From NCBI GenBank assembly GCA_963723355.1, contig CAVRQQ010000005.1:98107-162106 (forward strand): a stretch of DNA of 64,000 nt. The letters are read 5' to 3'. Both the position numbers and the translations under genes were made by a program. The notes below the pieces were generated by a model, which saw only the letters and a list, made by a program, of their open reading frames with translations, was not told the DNA's origin and did not search any database. The stretch comes from JAFDBW01 sp963723355. Its GTDB lineage: Bacteria > Desulfobacterota > Desulfuromonadia > Desulfuromonadales > BM103. This document shows, one piece after another, positions 36,182-44,909 of this stretch; positions within the stretch are counted from its first letter, which is position 1, and every line of letters starts with the position of its first letter.

Positions 36182-36263
36182 GGTACCATCCTTAAAATCG
36201 GCATTACAGGAACAGGGCCTGTTTTACTAGAGTGGCTAAGGAGGTCAACTACCAGAAACAAAA

Positions 36264-36290
36264 AAGGCGATCTTTTCAGACCGCCTTTTC
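36264..36290 (-). terminator. Terminator of the 39-residue membrane protein gene
   Basis: Stem GGCGATC / GACCGCC with an A.C mismatch and loop TTTTCA, A-tract upstream and T-rich side on the minus strand; it stands 28 bp after the stop at 36318. Its stem resembles the terminator at 5191-5224. Confidence 0.7.
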
Positions 36291-36317
36291 TGCAACAAGC
36301 TATTGATCTGGCTTGCC

Positions 36318-36437
36318 TTAATGCCCACCTATATTCAGAAAAGACAGTGCCAAAAGAACAACTGCACAGGTAGTCAAAACATAGAGGCCTCGAGCTACAG
36401 TCAACAAAGAACGCTTTAAATTTGTGTTTTCAGTCAT
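36318..36437 (-). CDS. Small single-helix membrane protein (39 residues)
   Basis: ATG at 36437, GGAG seven bases upstream. It begins MTENTNLKRSLLTVARGLY and continues VLTTCAVVLLALSFLNIGGH: a short charged head and one transmembrane helix. It has its own terminator (36264-36290), so it is a real single-gene unit. Too short for usual gene calling; I recognise no family. Confidence 0.62.
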   Translation of the reverse strand: MTENTNLKRSLLTVARGLYVLTTCAVVLLALSFLNIGGH

Positions 36438-36708
36438 AACCATTCTCCGTAATAATTTATTTTTATCAGCCGCGGGTAACCCGCACTATTTGTGTGGGAA
36501 TTATACAGAGCTGTTATTTTATGTCAACATCTATTTATATAGTTTTTTATATTTTATGTGGTCAGCGGAGACTATTTTAATCAATGCATTAATAGACTAG
36601 GGAAGTAAAAAAGTGGAGAAATATTGAAATATATTACTTCCCGGAAAGACGGTTATGCGATGAGATAAACCATTCCTGGATCTTGTTGTCAGATAAATAA
36701 TGGGAATC

Positions 36709-37125
36709 TCAGGCCTGACCAGGCGGGTGTTCTTTTAGATACTCACCAAAAGTCTGATCAAGATCCTGAACGTGTTGTACCAGCCAGGACACCAGAGCCT
36801 TGTTGGTTTGTATAATGTTCATCAAGGTTGGACCCTGGCTCGAGATTTGTTGGCGAATATCAGCGAGACGCTCCCGAAAGCTTTGGTGCTTGCGCCTGTG
36901 CAGATCAAGATCGGGGAAATTGATCTGATGCATCAGAGCCTCTTCTGCCTGGAAATGATGTTCCACATAATCTTTAAGACGGTCATGAAGTTCAAGTAAG
37001 GTCTCCTTGGCTTCGCCCTTTGAACAGCCCTCTACGAAATCGCCAAAAAAACCAAACAGCGCAATATGTTGTTTGTCTATCTCTTCATTCCCAATGCTCA
37101 AGGCCGGGGTCCAGGTCAATTGCAT
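36709..37125 (-). CDS. Bacteriohemerythrin
   Basis: 138-residue hemerythrin with the conserved di-iron ligand pattern: His in EIDKQHIALF (about 20), His-Glu in VEHHFQAEEALM (about 56-60), His-x3-His in LHRRKHQSF (about 76-80), and His-x4-Asp in HVQDLDQTF (about 117). It binds O2 reversibly and is common in anaerobic deltaproteobacteria. ATG at 37125 has AAGGAG seven bases upstream. Monocistronic. Confidence 0.95.
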   Translation of the reverse strand: MQLTWTPALSIGNEEIDKQHIALFGFFGDFVEGCSKGEAKETLLELHDRLKDYVEHHFQAEEALMHQINFPDLDLHRRKHQSFRERLADIRQQISSQGPTLMNIIQTNKALVSWLVQHVQDLDQTFGEYLKEHPPGQA

Positions 37126-37354
37126 CAACGATCTCCTTAAAAGTTATTCAGGAGTATAATCTTATGCAGGATAAAGCAACTAGCCCATATGTGCAACGCA
37201 TCAAGGCAACTCTTTACATCCACATCGTCTACCTGATCGGGATTGATATGTTCTCGATCACACTCCAAGTATACGCCGCTTCTTAAAAACAGCGCAAATT
37301 TGGCTGCAAGCTGTGTCGATCGCGACCTTGACTAATTTTACTTGCATGACACAT

Positions 37355-37388
37355 AAAGCCCCGCAAACGTCTTTGTCCACGGGGCTTC
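37355..37388 (-). terminator. Terminator of the membrane protein at 37424
   Basis: Two-level stem AAGCCCCG / CGGGGCTT with an inner CAAA/TTTG pair. It shares GCCCCGCAAACGT with the terminator at 37799. Confidence 0.75.
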
Positions 37389-37423
37389 TGAAGGTTTACC
37401 TAGGGAACTTGTGCAGAGTCTTG

Positions 37424-37738
37424 TTACTTGTTGTTCGGCTTGCGTTTCAATTCTGGCATGGCCATCGAAACCACGAACCCGGCAAGCAGGATAGCGCTGG
37501 TCAGAGAGGAGACAAAGATGGTCAGGGGTCCGTCTATTAAACATGCGAACAGAATGATAAATCCAAAAAAATAGACAGCGGTGGCGGCCGGGATGCTTTC
37601 GAGTACAATGTGTATCTTGTTATGTGGGTCTTCCTTGAAATCGCATTTTCTGCCCGACATCCAGGCGATCCTCGTGCCGTAAATCAGGCTCACGGATGCC
37701 GTGACCAAACAGAACATGCCACTCATTATGTCAAACAT
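37424..37738 (-). CDS. Hypothetical membrane protein
   Basis: 104 residues with three hydrophobic segments (about 5-24, 50-70, 74-94) and a basic C-terminus (PELKRKPNNK). No motif recognised. GGGAGG seven bases upstream of ATG at 37738 supports it. Confidence 0.75.
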   Translation of the reverse strand: MFDIMSGMFCLVTASVSLIYGTRIAWMSGRKCDFKEDPHNKIHIVLESIPAATAVYFFGFIILFACLIDGPLTIFVSSLTSAILLAGFVVSMAMPELKRKPNNK

Positions 37739-37798
37739 GATAACGACCTCCCGATAGAAGAAACCCTAACTGCAGTATACAAAAAACAGCGAAGAACA

Positions 37799-37832
37799 AA
37801 AGCCCCGCAAACGTGTCCGTTTGCAGGGCTTC
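37799..37832 (-). terminator. Terminator of tRNA-Glu
   Basis: Stem AGCCC-c-GCAAACG / CGTTTGC-a-GGGCT with a T-rich tail on the minus strand, 5 bp after the tRNA. Shares its arm with the terminator at 37355. Confidence 0.78.
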
Positions 37833-37836
37833 TGAA

Positions 37837-37914
37837 TGGTACGCCCAAGGGGATTCGAACCCCTGTCGTCGGCGTGAAAGGCCGATGTCCTAGACCAGGC
37901 TAGACGATGAGCGC
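37837..37914 (-). tRNA. tRNA-Glu (TTC)
   Basis: Acceptor GCGCTCA/TGGGCGT with two G.U pairs; encoded CCA; anticodon loop CTTTCAC gives TTC; T-loop GGTTCGAATCC. Confidence 0.95.
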
Positions 37915-37961
37915 ATGGTAACTATGCTCTCACGGGGAAAATGTTCCCCTGTTGATACTTA

Positions 37962-38036
37962 TGGCTGGGGTGGGAGGATTTGAACCCCCGAATGGCGGAG
38001 TCAGAGTCCGCTGCCTTACCACTTGGCTACACCCCA
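37962..38036 (-). tRNA. tRNA-Gln (CTG)
   Basis: Acceptor TGGGGTG/CACCCCA, discriminator G, encoded CCA; anticodon loop CTCTGAC gives CTG. It stands 49 bp upstream of tRNA-Glu and probably shares its transcript; a small hairpin (37933-37948) lies between them. Confidence 0.95.
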
Positions 38037-38114
38037 AAAGCAGGTGCGTTTTTTAACAAAGTTGCCATGGGGAGTCAAGCATTTTTGTCGCCAAGAAATC
38101 GCATAATATAGATA

Positions 38115-39512
38115 TCAGCCGAGCGATGCAAGAGCCTTTTGCAATCTGGCTAAAACTGCATCCTTGCCGAGTACGGCGACGACATCGTAAATGCTCGGGC
38201 TGACCGTACCACCCACCAGCGCGACGCGGACACGTTGGACCAATTTTTCCGAACTTGAGGCCGCTCTCCTCCATGACCGCCTTGAACGCAGTTTCAACAC
38301 CATCATGGGAATAATCAGCGAGCCCGGTTAAGTGTTTGATCGTCAACTCAAGAACATCACGTTTATCCGAGGTGAGGAATTTGGCAGCCGCCTGCATCAT
38401 CGTAGGTGTCCGGAGCTTTGAAATAAAAGTGCGCCCCTTCCGCCATCTCAACCAAGGTCTTGGCGCGATCCTGAAGAGTTTTAACCACTGCAGACATATC
38501 CGGCCCCAATGCAATATCGACCCCCTGCCCTGCAAGAATCTCCGCCACCAGTACAGCGAGACGCTCAGGGTCACCTGTCTTGATATAATGCTCATTCAGC
38601 CACAGGAGTTTGTCCGGATTGAAGACTCCTGCAGAACGGCCGACATTTTCCAGGCTGAACTTTTCGATCAGGTCGTCCATGGAAAAAATCTCTTCGTCGC
38701 CGAATGACCAACCCAGGCGCACAAGGTAATTGACCATCGCCTCCGGCAGATAACCCATCTCCCGGTAGGCCATCACCGAAGTGGCACCGTGACGCTTGGA
38801 AAGGCGTTTCTTGTCGGCACCGAGAATCATCGGCACGTGGGCGAACTCCGGCACCTCATAGCCAAGGGCCTGATACATCGGGATCTGGCGGACTGTGTTG
38901 TTGACATGGTCATCGCCGCGAATCACCAGGGTGATGGCCATTTCTGCGTCATCGACCACGACCACGAAGTTGTAAGTCGGGTTGCCGTCGGTTCGCTGGA
39001 TGATCAGATCGTCCAGTTCGGAGTTTTCAACAGAAATGGTTCCTTTGATACGGTCGACAAACGCCGTCGTGCCATCACAACGGAGTCTTGAACCGGACCA
39101 CGAATGGAGCATCTGGCTGATCCGCCCGGTTGCGGCAGGTGCCATCGTAACGGGGCTTGCCACCACTCTGCATGGCCGCCTCACGCTTGGCGTCCAGTTC
39201 TTCGGGGGTACAGTAACATCGATAGGCATGGCCCTTTTCGAGCAGTTCGGCGACCTTGCTCTTGTAGAGGTCATATCGTTCGGACTGGTAGAAAGGCCCT
39301 TCATCATAACTCAGGCCCAGCCAGTCCATTGCCTGCAGAATCGCATCGACCGATTCCTGGGTGGAGCGCTCGACGTCCGTGTCCTCGATCCGCAGGACAA
39401 AAACACCACCCTCTTTGCGGGCCAGCAGGTAATTGAACAGGGCGGTTCGGGCACCGCCGATATGCAGGTAACCGGTCGGACTCGGGGCAAAACGAACTCT
39501 TAAGTTGGACAT
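38115..39512 (-). CDS. gltX: Glutamyl-tRNA synthetase (three frameshifts)
   Basis: Class-I synthetase charging tRNA-Glu. The start MSNLRVRFAPSPTGYLHIGG holds the HIGH-type motif, and RIEDTDVERSTQ is also in the first frame (39512-39075). The second frame (about 39080-38400) has NPTYNFVVVVDD, VIRGDDHVNNT and the KMSKS-type KKRLSKRHG. The anticodon-binding part lies in two more frames (FLTSDKRDVLELT; RVALVGGTVSPSIYDV) to 38115. The family order is intact; three one-base shifts (near 39080, 38400, 38260) break it. A gene this essential cannot be lost, so these are probably sequence errors. It stands 79 bp upstream of tRNA-Gln and tRNA-Glu. Confidence 0.92.
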
Positions 39513-39532
39513 GTAAAGCTCCAGGAAAGATA

Positions 39533-39661
39533 TTAACGCAAAGGCGCAAAGACGCTAAGCAGTGGACAAAAAACAGTGCTTGAAGCCTGAATTATATGAT
39601 TGATCATTGAGGAATAAATAGAATCCAGAATATCTTTGCGTTCTTGGCGACTTTGCGTTGA
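39533..39661. repeat. Intergenic palindromic repeat element (copy 1)
   Basis: Begins TTAACGCAAAGGCGCAAAGA and ends CTTTGCGTTG, with inner CTTTGCGTTC. Copy 2 is at 55487-55600 and shares the first 20 bases exactly. Lies between gltX and the MEMO-like gene. Confidence 0.75.
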
Positions 39662-39738
39662 AGTGTTTTAAACTAAGGGTCACTTCTCAGTGACCCGCTT
39701 TATACCGGAAATCCGGGGATGTGGCAAGTATTAGAGAC

Positions 39739-40542
39739 TCAGGAAATCATCACCCCTGCATAACCGACCACTTCGGACTGGTCGCCGGTGACATCGCCGG
39801 AATTGCTGTAAAGAATCAGCTCTGCCTTTTTGGCGCCCAAGGTTTTAGCCGCCTGAAGCATGACCACGGTCGGGAAAACACCGCACATCGATATCCTGTT
39901 ATCAAGGACCACGTCGAAAAGACCTTCGGGGTCCATCTCCAGGACTTTTTCCAGCGCCATGAAATCCTTCGCTCTGGCACTTTTCCCGGACTCGTAATGA
40001 GTCATATCAGTGCTTGCAATGATCAGGGGTGGCTCGGCGCAGGATGAGATAGCCCGGGCAAGGCCGTTGCCCATTTCGAGCAGCAGGTCGAGCGGCATGC
40101 GGCTGATGCAGATTGGCACAATGCTGGTCTCTGGTGCCTTCAACTGCAGAAAAGGCAGTTGGACTTCGAGGGAATGTTCAAAACGATGTGCAAGGGTGTC
40201 TTCTGCCGCCATCGGACATTCCCTGAGGACCCGATCAGCGAGTTTTACCGAAATCAGCGTTTCTCCGAGGGGGGTCTCCCAGGCTCCGCTGGCGTAAACA
40301 GCAGCGGCATGGCCGCGGCCATGGTGGTTCGGGCCGAGGATAATGACTTCAGAAGGAATCTTGACGCCGGCAAACGTCTGTCCGGCAACTTTGCCGGAAT
40401 AGATATAACCCGCGTGCGGCGACATAACCGCGATTGCAGTCTTTTGCACAGAAGTTGTCGGCATCAGGGCCGTGACGGACTTCAGCAGAGATTCTCTCTG
40501 ACCCGGGTAGAACTGCCCGGCAACGACAGCGGTACGCAACAT
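39739..40542 (-). CDS. AmmeMemoRadiSam system protein B (MEMO1 family)
   Basis: 267 residues of the MEMO family. Visible features: MSPHAGYIYSGKVAG near residue 40, VIILGPNHHGRG near 68, EHSLEVQLPFLQ near 120, STDMTHYESG near 180, and SNSGDVTGD with VGYAGVMIS at the end. In bacteria this protein occurs with AMMECR1-like and radical SAM partners; neither is in the window. The biochemical role is unknown. Confidence 0.92.
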   Translation of the reverse strand: MLRTAVVAGQFYPGQRESLLKSVTALMPTTSVQKTAIAVMSPHAGYIYSGKVAGQTFAGVKIPSEVIILGPNHHGRGHAAAVYASGAWETPLGETLISVKLADRVLRECPMAAEDTLAHRFEHSLEVQLPFLQLKAPETSIVPICISRMPLDLLLEMGNGLARAISSCAEPPLIIASTDMTHYESGKSARAKDFMALEKVLEMDPEGLFDVVLDNRISMCGVFPTVVMLQAAKTLGAKKAELILYSNSGDVTGDQSEVVGYAGVMIS

Positions 40543-40561
40543 AACGGGACCTCCGATAGAA

Positions 40562-41387
40562 TCAGCCGAACCATGCGCTGTAAATCATTCGCAGACCGAC
40601 AAGCACCAATAGGACGGCGAACACCTTTACAAGTTTATCATGGGCCGTGCGACTGGCAACACGCACCCCCAGTCGAGCCATACCGATGGTGAAGGGGGCA
40701 ACCAGCAGGAACACCAGAACATTGACGTATCCGAGCGAAAATGGCGGCAAGGACGTCAACCCCCCAACCATGATGCATGTATGACAAGGCTCCTGACAGG
40801 GATGAGATGACGATCAGGGCGCTCGAGTTGCCGACGGCCAGGTGAATGGGGAAACTCAGGGCAATAACCATCAGCGGCACGGCAATCACACCGCCGCCGA
40901 CGCCGAAGAACGCACTGAAGACGCCGCCGGCAAAACCCACAGCCAGGAGCGGGCCTGTTGAAACAGAATCACTGCGTACCGGTGGAAGCCTGGGGTGGAA
41001 AATAAACAGTTTTGTCGCGACGAGTATCTGCATGATGCCGAACAGGCCTTTCAGCCAGAAACCACTGAGTTGAGAGGCCAGCCATGCTCCGCACAGCGCG
41101 CCGAAAAACCCACCCAGGCACAAGTAGGCCACCTGGTGCCATTCAACGTTGCCGCGCTTTCGATGTCCCAGGGTGCTGCTGATAGCGGTGGGGATAATGA
41201 TAGCCAGGCTGGTGCCAAAGGCAGTATGAACCAGAATCTCTTGCGCGAAGCCGGCGGCTTCAAATGACCAGAGAAAAAGCGGGACAAGGATAATTCCGCC
41301 ACCGATACCCAGTAGACCGGCCAGGAATCCGGCGACACTCCCCATGAGGACGAAGAGGGTTATGGTTGCGATACCGAAAGACCCCAT
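40562..41387 (-). CDS. TauE/SafE-family sulfite/anion exporter (frameshifted)
   Basis: Two frames meet near 40770. The larger (ATG 41387) has the repeat GFLAGLLGIGGGIILVPLF and, in the second half, AGGVFSAFFGVGGGVIAVPLM, the paired GxxGxGGG motifs of this family. The second frame gives the last two helices (LVFLLVAPFTIGMARLG; LVKVFAVLLVLVGL). About 275 residues, normal for TauE/SafE. Substrate (sulfite, sulfonate or other anion) is not readable. The single break is probably an indel error. Confidence 0.82.
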
Positions 41388-41403
41388 GGTCACCTGAAAG
41401 CAG

Positions 41404-41434
41404 AACAGGCCAGCCATAATATGGCTGACCTGTT
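41404..41434 (-). terminator. Hairpin downstream of tRNA-Cys
   Basis: Long stem AACAGG-C-CAGCCAT / ATGGCTG-A-CCTGTT with loop AAT, placed 5 bp after the tRNA-Cys 3' end on the minus strand. The T-run is poor. Confidence 0.6.
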
Positions 41435-41439
41435 GATTG

Positions 41440-41513
41440 TGGAGGCCCCGACCAGATTCGAACTGGTGATGGAGATTTTGCAGACCTCTGCCTTACCACT
41501 TGGCGACGGGGCC
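41440..41513 (-). tRNA. tRNA-Cys (GCA)
   Basis: Acceptor GGCCCCG/CGGGGCC, discriminator T, encoded CCA. Anticodon loop CTGCAAA gives GCA. T-arm CAGTTCGAATCTG. Confidence 0.95.
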
Positions 41514-41563
41514 ATCAAAAAAGAGTTTCCTTGAATACCAGAGGGTATCATATCTGTCAAGCG

Positions 41564-41884
41564 CTAAATCCTGTCAGGCGACGGTTGAATTTTATCCATG
41601 ACCGAGTCGATTTTTCCCTTCAAATCGTGTGCTTGACTGTCTCGCCGGTCATCGATTTTGATCAGGGTCGACACCCTTTGAGCGCCTTTGTCAAAAGGAA
41701 CTTCGTGCATCTTTCTCAGGACCGGAAGGATTGCATCAATATCACCCTCAATCACTGTTCCCATGGGAGTCAATTGATACTTCAAACCGGAAGCCGCGAC
41801 GACCTCAACGCAGGCGGCGACAAAGCTGGACACTCCGGGTGTTGCCGTGCCCAGAGGCGCAACACTGATTTCTACAACAGCCAT
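41564..41884 (-). CDS. MTH1187 family thiamine-binding protein
   Basis: 106 residues of the MTH1187/YkoF-like (DUF77) family. Typical blocks are MAVVEISVAPLGTATPGVSS, KYQLTPMGTVIEGD and the late RVSTLIKIDDRRD. Members form tetramers that bind thiamine-like ligands. It is alone, without thiamine genes nearby. Confidence 0.9.
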   Translation of the reverse strand: MAVVEISVAPLGTATPGVSSFVAACVEVVAASGLKYQLTPMGTVIEGDIDAILPVLRKMHEVPFDKGAQRVSTLIKIDDRRDSQAHDLKGKIDSVMDKIQPSPDRI

Positions 41885-42018
41885 GACACACTCCTTAGCT
41901 TGCGAACTATGCAGAGACGATCAGATTGACTTCATAGCCTTCATTTGATGATCACCGCGGAATCAGGTGTTAAGGCCTATGTTATGAAGATACCACATGA
42001 TCAGCCATGTCGCTTGAT

Positions 42019-42229
42019 TCAAACAAGTAAACCGACCACGGCACCGGTCATGCAGGTCGCCAAAGTCTCACCGAGAATCGACTTGAAACCGAGGGAAACG
42101 ATTTCCTCACGTCGATCCGGCACCACCACTCCGATATCACCGAGCATGATTCCCAGACTGCCGAGGTTGACAAAGCCAGGCGACGACAATCAGGACGAAA
42201 ACACCGACAAAACCATGGTACTGTTCCAT
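42019..42229 (-). pseudogene. NupC-type nucleoside transporter relic with internal deletion
   Basis: Starting at ATG 42229 (AAGG upstream) the DNA reads MEQYHGFVGVFVLIVVAWL, like the N-terminus of a CNT (NupC) transporter. It then jumps within two codons to GFVNLGSLGIMLGDIGVVVP and a further 31 residues to TGAVVGLLV and a stop at 42019, the C-terminus of the same family. About 300 middle codons are missing and the frames do not match at the junction. It is a deletion relic, not a small gene. Confidence 0.7.
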
Positions 42230-42278
42230 AGCCAGCCTTATCTCCCACTATTGGGATGTTTATTCTATGCGTTGCAGT

Positions 42279-42316
42279 AAAAAAAAGAGAGGTTGACCTG
42301 TTAAGGTCAACCTCTC
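42279..42316 (-). terminator. Terminator of the cytochrome c gene
   Basis: A 13-bp perfect stem, AGAGGTTGACC / GGTCAACCTCT core, loop TTA-type, with a run of seven Ts after it on the minus strand. It follows the cytochrome stop by 36 bp. Confidence 0.9.
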
Positions 42317-42352
42317 GGGTTGCGGTCATAAAAACTGGCTTGGCTCTGTCAG

Positions 42353-43142
42353 TTATTTATTCAGATCGTGTGCCACGCCGTGACATTCGCCGCAATTCGG
42401 GAAACGCGTATGCATCGCCTGGGGATGTGGCAGGCCATGGCACTCTTGACATTCCGGAATTGCCTTGTGCTTTTCCGCATGGCAGGTCGCACAGGAGACC
42501 TCGCTGTGCTTGGTCTTGCTCCCGACCAGCGTGGCCAGAGTCGCATCGTGACATGAAGCGCAAAGCTGCGACGCCGTGCTGTCCGGATAAGCAGACGGCC
42601 AGAGGCATGTGCGCCTGGTGACAGGTCGAACAGTCGGCCTGGGTCATCGACTCTGAGTGACCTTCGTGGCAGGTCATACACTCGGGGATGTTGCCGTGGG
42701 TATCGGCATGGCAGAAATTACAGGAAAAGTTTTCATGCATGCTCGGGTTCGCAACCATCTGCTCTTGCGGACCAGTATGACAACTCACACAAACGGCCTT
42801 CTGCTCACCCTTGATGGCGATGTTCAGGGGTTCATGCGGGTTATGGCAGCCAAGACAGTTATCGACTTCATAATGTGCGCTGCCTGCATGGCACTCATTG
42901 CACTGGGGGATGTTGTTTGCCACACTTGGGCGGTGCCCGGCATGACAGGCCGTGCAGTCGATTTCGGTTTTGTGGGACGCGCCGTTTGCCTCGATTTGCG
43001 CAGGCTGTTCAGCGTGACATTTGACACAGTCATCGGCAGTCAGGACTGCCTCTGCGGCCAGAGCCGAATGACTCAGGCAAACCATGAACGCTACAGCTAG
43101 AATTGCAACCAACAGGTTGTTCATCTGACACTTGGACAACAT
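42353..43142 (-). CDS. Dodecaheme c-type cytochrome (frameshifted)
   Basis: ATG at 43142 follows AGGAGG; signal peptide MLSKCQMNNLLVAILAVAFM...SALA. Eight CxxCH motifs are in the first frame (CVKCH, CTACH, CNECH, CLGCH, CVSCH, CNFCH, CMTCH, CSTCH). A one-base shift near 42590 moves the gene into a second frame with four more (CASCH, CATCH, CQECH, CGECH), ending HDLNK at 42353. That gives twelve hemes in about 263 residues, with many extra His for bis-His ligation. It is a periplasmic multiheme electron carrier of the kind used in extracellular or anaerobic respiration. Acceptor unknown. Confidence 0.88.
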
Positions 43143-43369
43143 ACTTCCTCCTTGCATAGTCAAAAAAGTAATGACCCGAAAACCCATAGACAATTGAACT
43201 GATTTTGTAACGTTTCCTGACAGCAGGTGTCAATAGTAAAGTGGGAATTGTCCAATGTTCTAAAGAACGTTGAAAGAACTTCACTTAAGGTGTTTGCACA
43301 GAGAGTTTTGATACCTCGGATGAGGGCCTTCAGATCGGCCACACAAGCAGATCTTGTGCTGAAAAAGAA

Positions 43370-43396
43370 AGCCCCATGGTTTCACAACCATGGGGC
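43370..43396 (-). terminator. Terminator of tRNA-Gly(GCC)
   Basis: Perfect stem GCCCCATGGTT / AACCATGGGGC, loop TCAC, followed on the minus strand by TTTCTTTTTC. Confidence 0.85.
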
Positions 43397-43404
43397 GTAT
43401 CTTC

Positions 43405-43479
43405 TGGAGCGGGACACGAGATTCGAACTCGCGACTTCGACCTTGGCAAGGTCGCACTCTACCACTGAGTTAGTCCCGC
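43405..43479 (-). tRNA. tRNA-Gly (GCC)
   Basis: Acceptor GCGGGAC/GTCCCGC, discriminator T, encoded CCA. Anticodon loop TTGCCAA gives GCC. Confidence 0.97.
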
Positions 43480-43570
43480 AAACATGTAGGCCGGCAGTGC
43501 CGACGGATGCACTTTATAGCAAAAGCCCTTCAGGCAAGTCAACCGAAATTTTAACCGCTCTGAAAAGAAG

Positions 43571-44158
43571 TCAACGGGCGATCACACGGAAGAACTTCTG
43601 CAGGTAATCAATTCCTGACCAGAGCGTCAGGGCAAAAGCAATATAAAAGAAGAACATTCCGAAGTTGTGCATGTTGACCTGCAGGACGCTCCATTCGACA
43701 CCGAAGAACCAGTTGAAGTTATAATGGAGCATCAAACCGGGGATGGCGACCATCTGGTAAATTGTCTTGTATTTCCCCAGGTCACTGGCATCGATAACAA
43801 TACCTTCAGAGGATGCAATAGAACGCAAACCGGTCACGACCATCTCCCTGGCAAGGATCAGGAAAACCATCCAGGCCGGCACGCGGCCAAGCGGTATCAG
43901 CATGATCAATGCCGCCATGACGATCAGTTTGTCAGCAAGGGGATCCAGGAATTTGCCGAGCACGGTGACGACGCCCCATTTGCGGGCCAGCCAGCCGTCG
44001 ATGAAGTCAGTCACCGCCGCCAGACCAAAAATTGCAGCGGCCCACATGCCGGAGGAACGCGAGTCGGAAAGCAGCAAAACAACGATGACGGGGACGGCGG
44101 CAATCCGGGCCAGGGTCAGCAGGTTGGGCAGGTTTAACAGGCCGGACCTCAGGTTCAT
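43571..44158 (-). CDS. pgsA: CDP-diacylglycerol-glycerol-3-phosphate 3-phosphatidyltransferase
   Basis: 195 residues starting MNLRSGLLNLPNLLTLARI. The CDP-alcohol phosphotransferase signature D-G-x2-A-R-x8-G-x3-D-x3-D is seen as FIDGWLARKWGVVTVLGKFL DPLADK (Asp, Gly, Ala, Arg and two Asp in place). It makes phosphatidylglycerol phosphate in the inner membrane. Four hydrophobic segments. Its ATG overlaps the stop of the transglycosylase upstream (ATGA). Confidence 0.93.
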   Translation of the reverse strand: MNLRSGLLNLPNLLTLARIAAVPVIVVLLLSDSRSSGMWAAAIFGLAAVTDFIDGWLARKWGVVTVLGKFLDPLADKLIVMAALIMLIPLGRVPAWMVFLILAREMVVTGLRSIASSEGIVIDASDLGKYKTIYQMVAIPGLMLHYNFNWFFGVEWSVLQVNMHNFGMFFFYIAFALTLWSGIDYLQKFFRVIAR

Positions 44159-44747
44159 AGTAAAGTGTCTCCGGCCTGACGATAGTAATCGAGGTAATGT
44201 TTGACCCGTTTTGACATAATTACGGGTCTCATCATACGGAGGGATTCCACCGTAACGTTTTACGGTAGTCGGTCCTGAATTGTAGGCCGCCAGTGCCAGT
44301 TCAATGTCTTCGTTAAACAGATCAAGCATTTTTCGGAGGTATTGACTGCCGCCTCGGATATTTTCATAGGGATCGAATGGATTGCGGTACATTAAGGTCC
44401 CTGGCCGTTTCCGGGATCAGTTGCATTAACCCCTGGGCACCTTTTTTGGAAACCGTACCGGGCCGGTAATCACTCTCCACCTTGATGACAGCCTTGACCA
44501 GGGCTTCTTCAAGTTGATATGAGCGGGCATGTTGGCGGATAATTTTCAGATATGAACGATGGCCTGAACCGGCGGCAGGCTTTTCCTTGAGGTACATATT
44601 CCAGCGCCCGTGGGTCGGCGTGTCAGTAAAATGAACCCTCCCCTGCGCATCCACGTACCGATAAATGTCAGCGCAAGCGGGTGAAATCCCTGATACCAGC
44701 GGCAGAATGAGTATCAATATGAAGAGTAGCCTGTGGTTGGACATCAT
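44155..44747 (-). CDS. DUF4124 plus lytic transglycosylase (two frameshifts)
   Basis: Rejoined length about 197 residues. Signal peptide (LLFILILILPLVSGISPACA), then a DUF4124 segment (DIYRYVDAQGRVHFTDTP), then an SLT domain: the catalytic-Glu region VIKVESDYRPGTVSKKGAQGLMQLIP and AAYNSGPTTVKRYGGIPPYDET with RNYV. Shifts lie near 44375 and at an AAAA run near 44212; removing one base at each restores the frame to KRVKHYLDYYRQ and the stop overlapping pgsA. It cleaves peptidoglycan glycan strands. The homopolymer site suggests sequencing error. Confidence 0.85.
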
Positions 44748-44909
44748 CGGGACAAACTCCAGAGCTATGACTTATATCTGAAAAACCTCTGTATTTCAAG
44801 AAGTTTAGGACTTGACACAAATGTGTTGCATTCACATAATGGAGTGCCTTTGACACGCTCAGGCCGTTACTAGACAAAAAATCAATGCAAACCACGGGCC
44901 ATTTTCCTT

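Noticed and set aside
37164..37286. 40-codon plus-strand frame with an AGGAG-like site
   Set aside because: No signal peptide, conserved motif or terminator; spacing to the AGGAG is long and it may be chance.
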